This document shows positions 20,354-30,427 of a stretch of DNA of 64,000 nt, in pieces. Origin of the DNA: Jaminaea rosea (lineage: Eukaryota > Basidiomycota > Exobasidiomycetes > Microstromatales); contig NW_020289975.1 in the NCBI RefSeq assembly GCF_003144245.1, positions 1,259,496 to 1,323,495 of the forward strand. The letters run 5' to 3'. The position numbers and the translations under genes are program-made. The notes beneath the pieces were generated by a model. That model had not been told where the DNA came from and did not search any database. It worked only from the letters and a program-made list of their open reading frames with translations. Each line of letters starts with the position of its first letter. The first letter of the stretch is position 1.

Positions 20354-21293
20354 ATGGCCTCGTCGTCATCACGATTCGCAAGCTCAGGAGGACCAAGAAC
20401 ATCAGCGCCACCCGCCTCTCCAGCTCAAAGCATGGCAGCCGCCTCATCTTCGTCTTCTTCATCATACCCGCTCTCTCCCTCGCCCCGCTCCTCCCTACCA
20501 GGACGAAGTCGCATGAGCACCCCTTCCTCGGCCCTACCAGCAGGCGTGGCAAGCTACCTCGCACGGACGCCTAGCGTATCAGGACCTTCCGCATCTTCTG
20601 CCTCATCCTCGCAGCACCAAGACCTTCTCGATCGACCAAGAGACAAGACCAAGACCACGCAGGTCGCATCGAGCTCGCTCTCCTTTCTCTACGCAGAGAT
20701 TGTCTCCTACACGCAAGGGCGAGTCACTGGTATTGGCGATCTGGAGCGTAGGCTCAGCCTGCTTGGCTATCATCATGGACAGCGCCTTCTTCCCCTGTTG
20801 CACTCACGGCTAGAGTCCCCGACAGGCGGAGGGGCGTCGAGCTCGAACAAGAATCCAAAGAGGGAGACGAGATTGCTGCCTATGCTGCTTTGGGTTCATG
20901 GGCAGGCTTGGAAGGCTCTCTTTGGCAAGGCAGCAGATAGCTTAGAGAGGAGCACGGAGAGAAGTGATGAATGTGCGTGCTGTCATGCGTAGCGGCAGGA
21001 TGACACTCGGCTCTCAGGCTGACGACCCCCTCCCCCGGCCCTGTCCCTCCCACACAGACATGATCTCTACCAACCAACCCGTCTACTCGCGGGGCATCTC
21101 CGTGCCAAAGGACATGTCACAGCTCTCTGTCGAGGCGTATACGGCTGGCATCGTAGAGGCAATCTTGGACGGGATGGGCTTTCCAGCGAGGGTGACTGCG
21201 CACTCTGTGCCTACAGCTGAGCATCCGCAGCGGACGACTATTTTGATCAAGCTGGACAAGACCGTCATGGAGAGGGAGGAGGCGCTCGGTTGA
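20354..21293 (+). CDS. TRS31: TRAPP complex subunit Trs31 (TRAPPC5)
   Basis: Trs31 is a Bet3-fold subunit of the TRAPP complexes that activate Ypt/Rab GTPases at the Golgi. Exons are 20354-20972 and 21058-21293; the 85-base intron splits a Tyr codon (D-E-Y-M-I). The product is 284 aa. The first 100 residues are a Ser/Pro-rich tail. The Bet3 fold begins with LSFLYAEIVSYTQGRVTGIG and DLERRLSLLGYHHGQRLLPL. It continues LLWVHGQAWKALFGKAADSL, YSRGISVPKDMSQLSVEAYT, AGIVEAILDGMGFPARVTAH and TTILIKLDKTVMERE. The donor is a non-standard GTGCGT, but the family match across the junction is close. Confidence 0.92.
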
Positions 21294-21491
21294 GAGAGGT
21301 GGAGAAAGCGACACAAGGGGCTCAATGGATACCATCGCAGTATGCTAATCACCGTGTGAGGCCCGAGGGTGTTGTGTGAATGAATGGGTGTGTAAGCGCG
21401 ATCTTGGTATTGATTAGAAGTACAAATTGCTGAGTGGCGCGAGGTGCGCATCGAATGGGAGACGTAGTGGCGGCCGTAGCTGCTCGAGATG

Positions 21492-21988
21492 TTAGCCTCT
21501 TTGGAAACTGCGAAGGAGATGTACGTAGTGTGTTCAGCATCCGTAGCGCAGCACTCGTTGTTCTCTTTCCCCACTGCGACGGACATGACTCACCCTTGTG
21601 ACTTCTTCTTGAGGTAGAAGAGGTCCGTCCGGCTTGCCCCCAGGTTCACCACCTTGGGACAACCATCTCTGTCCTTCTCCAATCTCACGCACTCGGCACA
21701 ATAGTACGCATCCGAGATCCCATTGCCACCACAAACGATGCACTTGCCTCCTGAGGAGCCGAAGTTGCATTCCTCACAGATGCGTACCAGCGTTGATGGC
21801 CTGACGTAGGAGTCGCAGATGGGGCACTTGCCGTCGCATTTTTCGCACAGACGTCCGATGGCGATCCCCGGGAGCTTGCGGCAGAGGATGAGATCCGGGT
21901 GATGCCTGGAGGCGCGGAAAGTAGAGCGATGGTCAGCATGCTCGCTCGCTGAGTGGTGCTCGTAACGGATTGCCACTCACTTTGACAT
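21492..21988 (-). CDS. RDS3: Spliceosomal SF3b subunit Rds3 (PHF5A)
   Basis: Rds3/PHF5A is a zinc-knot subunit of SF3b in the U2 snRNP that helps hold the branch-site adenosine. Exons are 21981-21988, 21594-21905 and 21492-21507, with introns of 75 and 86 bases. The product is 111 aa, close to the family's 110. It reads [20 protein letters not shown], then [37 protein letters not shown] and [18 protein letters not shown]. After [20 protein letters not shown] it ends LKKKSQGFQRG. All zinc-binding cysteines I looked for are present. The first coding exon is only 8 bases and the last only 16, so single-frame gene calling gives wrong ends. Confidence 0.93.
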
Positions 21989-22420
21989 GCTGCTGAGCTA
22001 TTATGAGCGGATGGAAGTGAGGATGGTCTGCTGAGTGGTTGCAATGCGAAGCTCTCGTGGCTCGTGGCTCTTCGCTCTCCGTCTCGTCTGTCCGTCTGTC
22101 CGTCGCCGACGCCTGTCGTCACGCTTGTCGCTCGTCACTCGCCCCTCCCGCACCTCGAGTCGAGGAGGCCGGCGGCGCGCCGATTTGATTGAATTTGCCG
22201 TCGTCCGCATGAACTCGACGCATGAACTCGAGGGCTGACCCTGCTCGTCCGACCTCGACGAGTGACTCGTCGACGACTGCATTTGCCTTTCTTACCACCA
22301 TCACGACTCGATCCGCCTTCCCCGACCTGCTCTTATCACTGTCGGGCCGCTAATAGAGCTAGATCGCGCCCGGACCTAGAGACAGTATCCCTCTCCTCCC
22401 CCTCATCGTCTTCCGATAGC
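21989..22420. promoter_or_regulatory. Divergent upstream region RDS3 / PQ-loop transporter
   Basis: 432 bases between divergent start codons, with CGTC/GTCC-rich repeats (GTCTGTCCGTCTGTCCGTC near 22085) and a short repeated GAACTCGACG/GAACTCGAGG word near 22211-22232. No coding feature is supported. Confidence 0.5.
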
Positions 22421-23601
22421 ATGGCGCCGATCCCCACCACGGTCGCTACCCGCACACGTACCATCGTCGCGCGAGCTGCTCCGGCCATCGCGCTGGGCAT
22501 CGCAGCCGCCGCTTCAAAGCACCACAAGAAGGGACACCCGGGCTGGTCAGACGCAGATGAAGATCAACTCATCAGAGATCAGTGGTCAAGCGTCGTCGGA
22601 TGGTGAGCAGACGCGGCGCGCGATATGAGGTGATGACCAATCGCTGACCTCTCCTCACCGCCCTCCCTCACTGCTGCGCCATTGCAGGATCTCAATAGCT
22701 TGCTGGGTAATCGTCTACACGCCGTGCGTTGCAATCCATTCAATCTCTTCCGCTCATACCAGTCCTCCCTTTCTCACGCCTTTCTTAGCTCCTCCCGTCT
22801 TTTAGCCAACTCAAAGAGAACTATGATCGCAAGTCAGGAGATGGCCTCTCACTCGCCTTCGTCGTCATCTGGCTCGCAGGCGACTTTCTCAACCTTATCG
22901 GCGCATGGAGGCAAGAGCTGCTATGGACGATGATCATCCTGGCGGGGTACTACACGCTCTGTGATGTGGCATTGATCGCGCAGTACTACTACTACCGCAA
23001 ACATCACGACTTCTACCACCCGGCACTTCCTGCGCCTTCCTCTTCGTCGCACACCAACAACGAGCAGGCGACCGAGTCTACCCCTCTCATCCCAGGCAAA
23101 CCCGCCTCCTCCCCCACATCAGCACCTCGCAGCCTCCGCATGGAGATCCTCCGCTACGTCTTCGCAGCGCTCGTCGTCCTCCTGACAGGCGTGGCAGCCT
23201 GGGCTGTCGAGCAGTACGGCAACGGCGGTCAGCCAGACTCTCGCCCCCCTTCCAAGCCCGAAGGCCCAGGATGGCGTTGGGACGCTCAGGTGTACGGGTG
23301 GCTCTCTGCGGCCCTCTACCTCGCGTCTCGCGTGCCGCAGATCTTCAAGAATCGTCAGACCAAGTGCGAGGGCCTGTCACTCGCCTTATTCCTCTTTGCA
23401 GTTGCTGGTAACGTGACGTACGTTGCGTCCATCGTGATCAAGTCGACCGATGAGGAGTATTTGACCGAGTCCGCTTCCTGGCTGGTGGGGTCGCTGGGCA
23501 CCATCGTCCTCGACTTTATCGTGTTGGGACAATTTGTGGCCTACCGCGAAGAGAGGCAGGCCATCGCTGTGGCCGCAGATACGGCTGAGCGTGCCGCGTA
23601 G
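22421..23601 (+). CDS. PQ-loop vacuolar amino acid transporter (Ypq/PQLC2 type)
   Basis: This is a seven-helix PQ-loop protein of the Ypq1-3/SLC66A1 family, which exports cationic amino acids from the vacuole or lysosome. Exons are 22421-22602, 22688-22723 and 22806-23601, with introns of 85 and 82 bases. The product is 337 aa. The first PQ motif spans the second junction (TPQLKENYDRKSGDGLSLAF). The second is RVPQIFKNRQTKCEGLSLAL. Helices include WISIACWVIVYTP, FVVIWLAGDFLNLIGAW, TMIILAGYYTLCDVALIAQY and FAALVVLLTGVAAWAVEQY. The loop between repeats is long and rich in Ser/Pro. The 36-base middle exon and the in-frame motif across it support the model. Confidence 0.9.
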
Positions 23602-23669
23602 AGATAGACGAGCCAGAGGTCGCCCAATATTTGGGATATGCAATCTACACCTTGTCATGTAATGTCCCG

Positions 23670-24667
23670 CTATGTCGCCTCCTTCCCCGCCTGATGCGCG
23701 CCTCCGTCGCGCCACCACTTGTGAAAGTGCATCGCCTGCCATTGCAGCACGATGGGTAGCAGATCCCAAAGTCCAAAGGCGGGCCAGTATGTGGGCACGA
23801 AGTGGATTGTCGTCTCTGGCGTGATCTGCCAGAGCATGAAGTCCGAGAGGCGATGCACGCCTGATGTCCGGACGAGGATGTCGAGCGGAGGAGAGTGGGC
23901 TAGCATCATAGCTGAGTCGAGTTGTTGAAGCTCGGCAGAGGCAGAGCAGTCGCTGTGCTGAGCGCTACCATTGGTCTGGTTGCCATTGGCGTGGGGTCCG
24001 CCGTTAGCTGTGATCCCATTCTGCGAGGCGGCGTGGTTTCGAGCGCAGGTCTGGAGCGCGCCGGCCATCTCGTCGCGCGAGGAATAGGGTATGCAGATGT
24101 TGAGCGTAGGACTGCGAGGGGAGTGAAGGTCAGGCTGAGCTGCTATCGTCTTCACACTCGCCCGCCTGCTCACCCGATGTTATCTCGCGTCATATCTTCC
24201 ACCCTCCTCACCGCATCCTGCACATCCTTTGGCAGCAGCTCAGTCCTTCCCACGACCTTGAGCCTAGCCTGATGTCGCGCAAGCAGCTCCCCATGACCTG
24301 CTAGCTCAATCAAGCTCTGCCTCGCAAGAGCCATAAGCTCGTCCACTTCTTCTCTCTTTCGCTTGAAATTATCGATCGCAAATGCGTAGACGGTAACGTG
24401 CTCGATGCCGCGTAGCTGCAGGCAGAGGTCCAGGACACGCTTGAGGGCTTGGAAGCCTGATTGGTGGCCAGAGACGACCGAAGTTGAAGGCAAGCGAGAG
24501 GGTAGAGATCGAGCCCAGCGTCGATTGCCGTCCATGATGAAGGCAACGTGCTTAGGAAGAGGGCCATGAGCGAGGATTCGGAGCAGGAAGGAGGTTGGAG
24601 TAAGGGAGAGGAGAGTGAAGGGGAGTGCGATGCAATGCAAAATGACCAGAGCCGCTGCCCACATCAT
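23670..24667 (-). CDS. RER2: cis-Prenyltransferase (dehydrodolichyl diphosphate synthase)
   Basis: Rer2-type enzymes extend farnesyl diphosphate with isopentenyl units to make the dolichol chain at the ER. Exons are 24174-24667 and 23670-24111 with a 62-base intron. The product is 311 aa. It has an N-terminal hydrophobic helix (AALVILHCIALPFTLLSL). The catalytic P-loop is HVAFIMDGNRRWAR. HQSGFQALKRVLDLCLQLRG, VTVYAFAIDNFKRKREEVDE and LNICIPYSSRDEM follow. The SGxxRxSxF-like block is TSGVHRLSDFMLWQ, as in active synthases rather than the Nus1 partner. An Asn/Gly/His-rich insert (about 40 residues) interrupts the domain after the SRDEM block. The frame is open further upstream, but 24667 is the first ATG. 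Confidence 0.9.
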
Positions 24668-25125
24668 GGGCGATCGGCCGAAGGGGGAGGCTGAAGAATG
24701 GAGTGAAGAAGCGAAAAACCAGCAGCCGCCCACTTGAGGGCCTCAAACGAGTCGCAGCTGCTCAGTGGATGGTAGTGACGATGTGGACGAGAAGAAGATG
24801 CGTCGCGCCCCGCTCTCGCTTGGCGGGTGTTGGATCGCTTTGGCCAGCCAATTTTGGCTGTGGCCTGCGTTGCTTCCCTTGGCCCCGGCGGCTGGCTGAG
24901 TGAGCGGGAGGCTCGGGTGCACGGAAGCAGGTCGCGTCGAGCGTTGAGACATGCACTTGGAGCCCGTTGAACAAAGCGGCCCTCCCCCGCTGGCTGGCCA
25001 ACACTCCGGAAATGCGAGCAATCATCTCCTGCCGTCCTCAACACCACTCCTTCTACCCATCGAACCGCTTCCCACTTCCCTAGCATTAACATCATCCTCA
25101 GCGCCAAGGAATCAGTCCGCCGTAC
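24668..25125. promoter_or_regulatory. Divergent upstream region RER2 / PARP
   Basis: 458 bases between divergent starts. Overlapping open frames on both strands do not resemble proteins. Presumably it carries both promoters; no specific element can be named. Confidence 0.5.
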
Positions 25126-27501
25126 ATGGCGTCACACAAGTCCTCCAGCGCTGCTGGCGACGGCAAAGGCATGCTCGAAGGCTGCCGCATTGCTATCATC
25201 GGCAGCCCTGGTCGCTATGGGGAATCCACTCTCTGTGAATGGATCGAAGACGCAGGTGGCGAAGTGGTAGCCAAAGTCGGCGCTGATCCGCCTGCGACGC
25301 ACGTCCTCGTGGTCGAGAAGCCCACAATGTGCGACGAGATCGAGACCGCTCAAGCCATGGGCATCCCTCTCCTGCCCTGTCGCTGGCTCAAGGTCTCGAT
25401 GGAAGAAGGCAAACTTGAAGACATCAAGCATTACCCCATCACTGTCAGTGGGACCAGAGCCGAGCCCAAGAAGAAGAAGGCTGCGTCCACCGCCGCCAAG
25501 AAGCGAGGTGGTTCGAGCAAGCGCAACGCCATCGAGATCAGCTCCAGCGACGGTGATGACGACGACGACGACTACGCACCGAGAAAAGCAGCTCGCAAGA
25601 AGACCAAGAAGAAGGTCATGACCGACAAGTCAGCCCCGTCCGACAAGAGTAGGAATGCCAAGACTAGGACCTCCGCACCAGCAGCCAGCAAGTCTGGCAC
25701 CGAAATTACCAAGGCGGAGTCGTCCACTATGCGCCAAAGCCGCCGTCTACCACCTGTGGATACGATGAGTAACTTCACCAGCACCCACCGAGTTCTGCAG
25801 CATCAAGGCGTAGTCTACGACTCCATGGCCAACTTCGTTAATCTTCAATGGGGCAGAAACAACAACAAGTTTTATGCACAGCAGGCCCTGGCGCCTCTCC
25901 CGACAGGAAAGGACAAAAACTACTACCTTTGGACGAAATGGGGGCGAGTAGGTGAGCGCGGTGACTTCAAATTCTTTCCTCATCCAACTGTCGACGAGGT
26001 CATCAAGGCGTTCAACTCCAGATTCAGGAGCAAGACAGGTCTGGCCTGGGCTGCGCGCTATGATACGCCCAAGGAAGGCAAGTACACCTTTCTGCGAGGT
26101 GGCATTGAGGAAGACGACTACAGCGAGGAGGAAGAGGTAGAAGACGAAGAGTGCGGCAGCAAGGGTGCAGGAGGCGCTCACCGCAAGAAGTACGAGACCA
26201 AGCTGCACAACAGCGTCTACGATCTGGGAGAGCTCATCTTCTCGCGCAAGCTCTTTGATGTGTGAGTCTGCCTCGGCCAGGCAGCCTGTCTGGTTGATCA
26301 CGCTGAACATCTTTTTTCTCCTACCGTGCTGGCAGTGCTCTCGAAGACATGGGCTACGACTCCGAGCAGATGCCTCTGGGCAAGCTCACGTCGACGTCCA
26401 TAGAGCGTGCATACACGGCACTCTCTCAGCTCAGCCGAATCATCGCTGCAGGCGGCTCCAACCATGACCTCGATCACTGGGGAGCGAAGTATTACACCGT
26501 CATCCCGCATGCACATCCTCGCGAGTCGAGGCTTCCCCGCATCGACAGTCAGGAAGATATTGAGCGCGAGACGCAGCTAGTCGACACTCTGAGACACATG
26601 ACAGTCGGCATGAGCATCCTCGAGAAGAAGCCCTCAAGCAAGGAGGTCAACAACATTGACCAGGCTTTTGCCAATCTCAAGCTCAAGACCATCGCTCCCT
26701 TGGACAAGGACTCGGACGAGTTCAAGAGACTCGAGAAGTATTGCCTCCAGAAGGGATGGAGCCACCACATCGAGCACTCTGTCGCGGAAATCTTCCGCAT
26801 TGAGCGAGAAGGGGAAGAAGAGAGATTCGCTGAATGGAAGAAACTTCAGCCAGACAATCGCCAGCTGCTCTGGCATGGAAGCCGCACCGCCAACTTTGCT
26901 GGCATTCTCTCCCAAGGTCTTCGCATTGCCCCGCCCGAGGCTCCCGTCTCTGGGTACATGTTTGGCAAGGGAATCTACCTCGCTGACATCTCGACCAAGT
27001 CAATCAACTACTGCCATGTGAGGCATCTCGATCGGCTGAGTATGAGTCATGGGTGACTTCGCCGTCACTCCATTCCTCAATCTCAACCTGTCCGCTCTCG
27101 TGGCCAGGCATTTTGAGCTGATCTCCCGTCCTCTCCTCTTCTCTCAGTCCTACCTCAGTGACCGCACTGGTCTGGTCCTTCTCTGCGAGGCCCAACTTGG
27201 AGAGCCGCTCCTCCGCAAGGGTTCTGATGGCAATGCTGCTGCGAAGGTCTCGGCTCGGGGCAAGCACTCCACCTACGGCAAGGGTTCCACCCGCTACAAT
27301 GACACGAGCGACTGGGTGGATTGCGCCGAGCACTTGGGTCGTCAGGAACTTCGAGGCGTGAAGATGCCTGCGGGCACGCCAGTGGAGCATGACGAGCTCG
27401 ATCTGGATTTGCTCTACGATGAGCTGATCATCTATTCCGAGTCACAGTGCCGCTTCAGGTACCTGTTCAGGCTCAACGTCATCGATGAGAGGGACTACTA
27501 G
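25126..27501 (+). CDS. Poly(ADP-ribose) polymerase with BRCT and WGR domains
   Basis: This is a nuclear PARP that uses NAD+ to build ADP-ribose on proteins at DNA breaks. Exons are 25126-26261, 26336-27017 and 27148-27501, with introns of 74 and 130 bases. The product is 723 aa. Domains in order: a BRCT at about 15-105 (LEGCRIAIIGSPGRYGESTL), a basic/acidic linker with nuclear-type KKTKKK, a WGR domain at about 222-325 (VNLQWGRNNNKFY, YYLWTKWGRVGERGDFKF), the helical regulatory domain at about 350-490, and the catalytic domain to the end. The H-Y-E triad is intact: LWHGSR (His near 557), GIYLADISTKSINYC, and Glu near 698 in LLYDELIIY. There are no zinc fingers, as in other fungal PARPs. Confidence 0.93.
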
Positions 27502-27918
27502 GCCCGCCCACTTCTCTCCCTCTTCGCCACCGGCGCGCCAAGACACCAGTCTACAAATCCCAATGCATTTACCGAAACCAGCGATACCGGCTCATAAGCA
27601 TGCACAGATACACACTATTCCACCTTTATCACGCTTCTGTCTTCGCGCTCCTTCTCTCTCTCTCTCCTCGATGATCTGTTCTGAATATTCATCTGTCGGT
27701 CTTCAGAAGCCCCCATTCCCCAGCTTCGTCGTAATCAAAGTCATATCCACCCACCGTAGACGCGACACTCGGAAGTGCGGCCTACATCACAAGCGCGCCG
27801 GATGAGCGGCTCGTCAAGCACAGTGCAATTGAGTGCCGCCGTCTGCGCTTCTCTCTTTCATTTTGAACATGTTAAGATCATCTCCCCTCCCATCGTCCTG
27901 AGATCACGACCTTCTCCA
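27502..27918. other. Intergenic region downstream of PARP
   Basis: About 420 bases with a pyrimidine-rich CTCTCTCTCTCTCC run near 27655. It should hold the PARP 3' end. No gene was seen. Confidence 0.5.
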
Positions 27919-28190
27919 ATGTCTTCCCGCGAGCAGTCTGACATCCTGCGCAGCAGCTCGCCCACAACGATCGCTGACGCTGGCGATGGAGGTGTGCTCG
28001 ATGGCTGTCGAATCGTCATCGTTGGTCGGCCTGGCAGCATGAAGCGTGCTGAGCTTACGCAACTCATCACTTCTGTTGATGGAGAGGTCTTGGACCACGT
28101 CGATGACTTCACAACGCACGTTCTCTGTCGAGAAGCCCGACAGCAGCGATGATGCGATCAAGAGCGCGACTGCAGAAGGCTCAATGTGGA
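27919..28190 (+). pseudogene. Decayed copy of the PARP N-terminal BRCT region
   Basis: From 27985 the translation GVLDGCRIVIVGRPGS lines up with GMLEGCRIAIIGSPGR of the PARP gene 2.8 kb upstream. The similarity runs on through GEV and THVL. It then continues only in another reading frame (VEKPDSSDDAIKSATAEG against VEKPTMCDEIETAQAMG). The shift lies near 28128, just after the GTTCTC of THVL. Similarity ends near 28190, and the WGR and catalytic parts are absent. I read it as an old tandem partial duplication that is now broken. An intron at the shift is unlikely because no GT...AG pair spans it. A short 77-residue product from the intact first part cannot be excluded. Confidence 0.7.
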
Positions 28191-28537
28191 AGTGCCGCCA
28201 TACTACTGAGAGCACCAAGCTCCAAGCTTCATCGATTGCAAGCCTCTTTTTCCCTTCAGTAACTCAATGCCTCGCAAGACGATCAGCATGACATATCCAG
28301 TATATTCAGCAATACCGCCTCACTCCAATATCTCGTCTCTCTCGTCTCGAGCCACCCTCCTCAGCATATGTTCGCCTCACTAATGTCATCCATTATCTAC
28401 TCGCTTGTCTGCCAGGACAACAGCGGCGGTGTGAATTGACGCAAGCAAGCTCAAGCAAAGCTCTGGGTGAAAGCTCACAGGACATGCTGCTCCTTCTCAT
28501 TGATCCCTCGTCTCCCTCTCTCCTTCTACTCATCAGG

Positions 28538-30087
28538 TCACCCACGATTCATCGTATTCCCTGCCCCCCTCTTATTCTGCTCAGTAAAGCGATCCCACTC
28601 TATCTTCTCCTCGCGCTCCTCATCCTGCGCCTCCCTCCCCTCGCGAGTCCCATCCATCTCGGCTCTCAAGCTCCTCTCTTCCCTTGGTGTAGCTTTCGCT
28701 GCACCTTCTGCTCCGCCGCCAGTGAGGACATTCCCGCGTCGCTGCTCCTCAGCGAGGTACTCGTCGATGCTCATCGTGGGTAGACGCTCGTGTGGGCGGA
28801 ACACCCCGTCCCGGATACGTTGACGCTCGTTGAGCTCGCGGATGGGTAGATTGCCGCTGCTAGCACTACCGCTGCCGCTACCAGCTGCGCCTCCCTGCCC
28901 GCTCGTGATGGTGAATGGACGCAAAGGCTTACCCTTGTCGTCCATCAGCGGGCCGGGAGCCGCAGCGTCGAATCTCGTCTCGACTCGGAAGTCATCATTC
29001 CCACCTCCCATGCGACGCTCCGCCTCGGCCTCTTCCCTCGCCTGCCTTTCAGCTGCGTCCCTCTGCGCGCTTGCGGGTATATTGGCGAGCAAGTTGAGCT
29101 CGTCATCGATGAACCCAAGGTTATTGAGCGCGAGCAAAGCATGATAGCGTAGCAAGAGGACGAGATAGGCCCGCAAGCTGTGCGGCGTTTCGATGCTGCC
29201 TGATGAGGAGGCGGCCTTGCTGCCGCCAGGCATGACGAATGCATCGCTACCTTCGTCCTCGTCTTCATCTTCGTCATCGCTGCCTTCGCCTCGCTCATTG
29301 CGTTTTGCCCGCTTGGGGAGGACGAGCCAGTCCCACTGTGCCTCGTCTGGCTCTTGCGCGACAGTCTCGGTGCTGTTGCCACCCGCAGAGGTCGCACCAG
29401 CTCCGGGCACGCTCAGCTTTGCCCCCGCCTGGAGACCTGCTTTCTCTCGCGCTGCATGGCGATATTCGTCTAGAGCAGACTTAAAGCTGCGCTCAAGCTT
29501 GAAGAGAGCGACTTTGAGCTCGCGACGCTGATGCGGGTTGGTGGGCATTGACGTCGAGCCGGATGAGGAAGAAGACGAAGCTGAGGTGGCGTAGGGGCGA
29601 AGTAGGGAGGCGAGGAGGTGCAGCGGAGACTGCTGAGAGGACGAGGAGGATGAGCTGGAGGATGAGGAGAAAACGCCGAGGTCGAACAGAGTCTTGATAT
29701 AGGTAAGATAGTGAGACTGGCAGGCGGGATAGATGAGATTAGCACGCAGCACATGAAGAGAATCGCGACAGCCGCAGCTGTCCTCACCTTGGCGGATTGC
29801 AGGCAGGTTCGTCTTGCGTCTACATCTCCTGGCTTCGTGCGCACCCTTGTCTCGACCTCTGCCCACACCGAGTGGAGAAGTAGCGGTCGCAGCGTTGACG
29901 TCGGCAGGTCATCGAGGCCGTCGTTGTCCGAGTAGAGGGAGAGGGAATCAGCGAGCTGACTGGCTCTGCGAATATCTTGAAGCACGACGAGGGCAGGATC
30001 AGGGGCGTCAGGACCCTGAGCAGACGGCGCCGACTCTACTCCGGCGGCCTTGACCGCAATGCTGGCCAACAGCGATGTGAGGGACAT
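28538..30087 (-). CDS. TAP42: Tap42/alpha4 regulator of PP2A-type phosphatases
   Basis: Tap42 binds free PP2A-like catalytic subunits and links them to TORC1 signalling. Exons are 29788-30087 and 28538-29716 with a 71-base intron. The product is 492 aa. The N-terminal helical domain has SLTSLLASIAVKAAG, LSLYSDNDGLDDLPTSTLRP and HYLTYIKTLFDLGVF. The binding region has RRELKVALFKLERSFKSALD and SLRAYLVLLLRYHALLALNN. The C-terminal motif PTMSIDEYLAEEQRRGNVL is followed by the usual GNTMNRG end. It carries an 11-Ser run, an acidic run (DDEDEDEDEGSD) and several Gly/Ser linkers, making it longer than yeast Tap42 (366 aa). Confidence 0.92.
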
Positions 30088-30427
30088 GATGATGGCGAAT
30101 TGATGATGGCAAGAAGAACGCACGCACGTCTCGGGAGCGGCGAGGCGGACTGAGACTTCGTCGATGTTGCCTCCACGTGGGATCCTCGTCCCCCTCGCAC
30201 GTCTGAGCCAAAGACGCGTAGTGTTTGTCTACCGAGTCGGAGCGGGCGAGAAGTCTTTGGGAACCAACACCGGCCCGCCTTCGATACTACCACCACCTAT
30301 CGAAACCTCATCACCACCATCACCGGCGTCGTCGGAGAGCAAGAGGCGGCAGCATATACGCACTCTCCACTCGTCATCTGATGGCATCCAGCCACACAAT
30401 ACGTCGCAAGAGCTTCGCACAACCACG
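30088..30427. promoter_or_regulatory. Divergent upstream region TAP42 / kinesin-8
   Basis: 340 bases between divergent starts. A run of CACCACC/ATCACCACCATCACC repeats is present near 30290-30325. It probably holds both promoters; no gene was seen. Confidence 0.5.
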
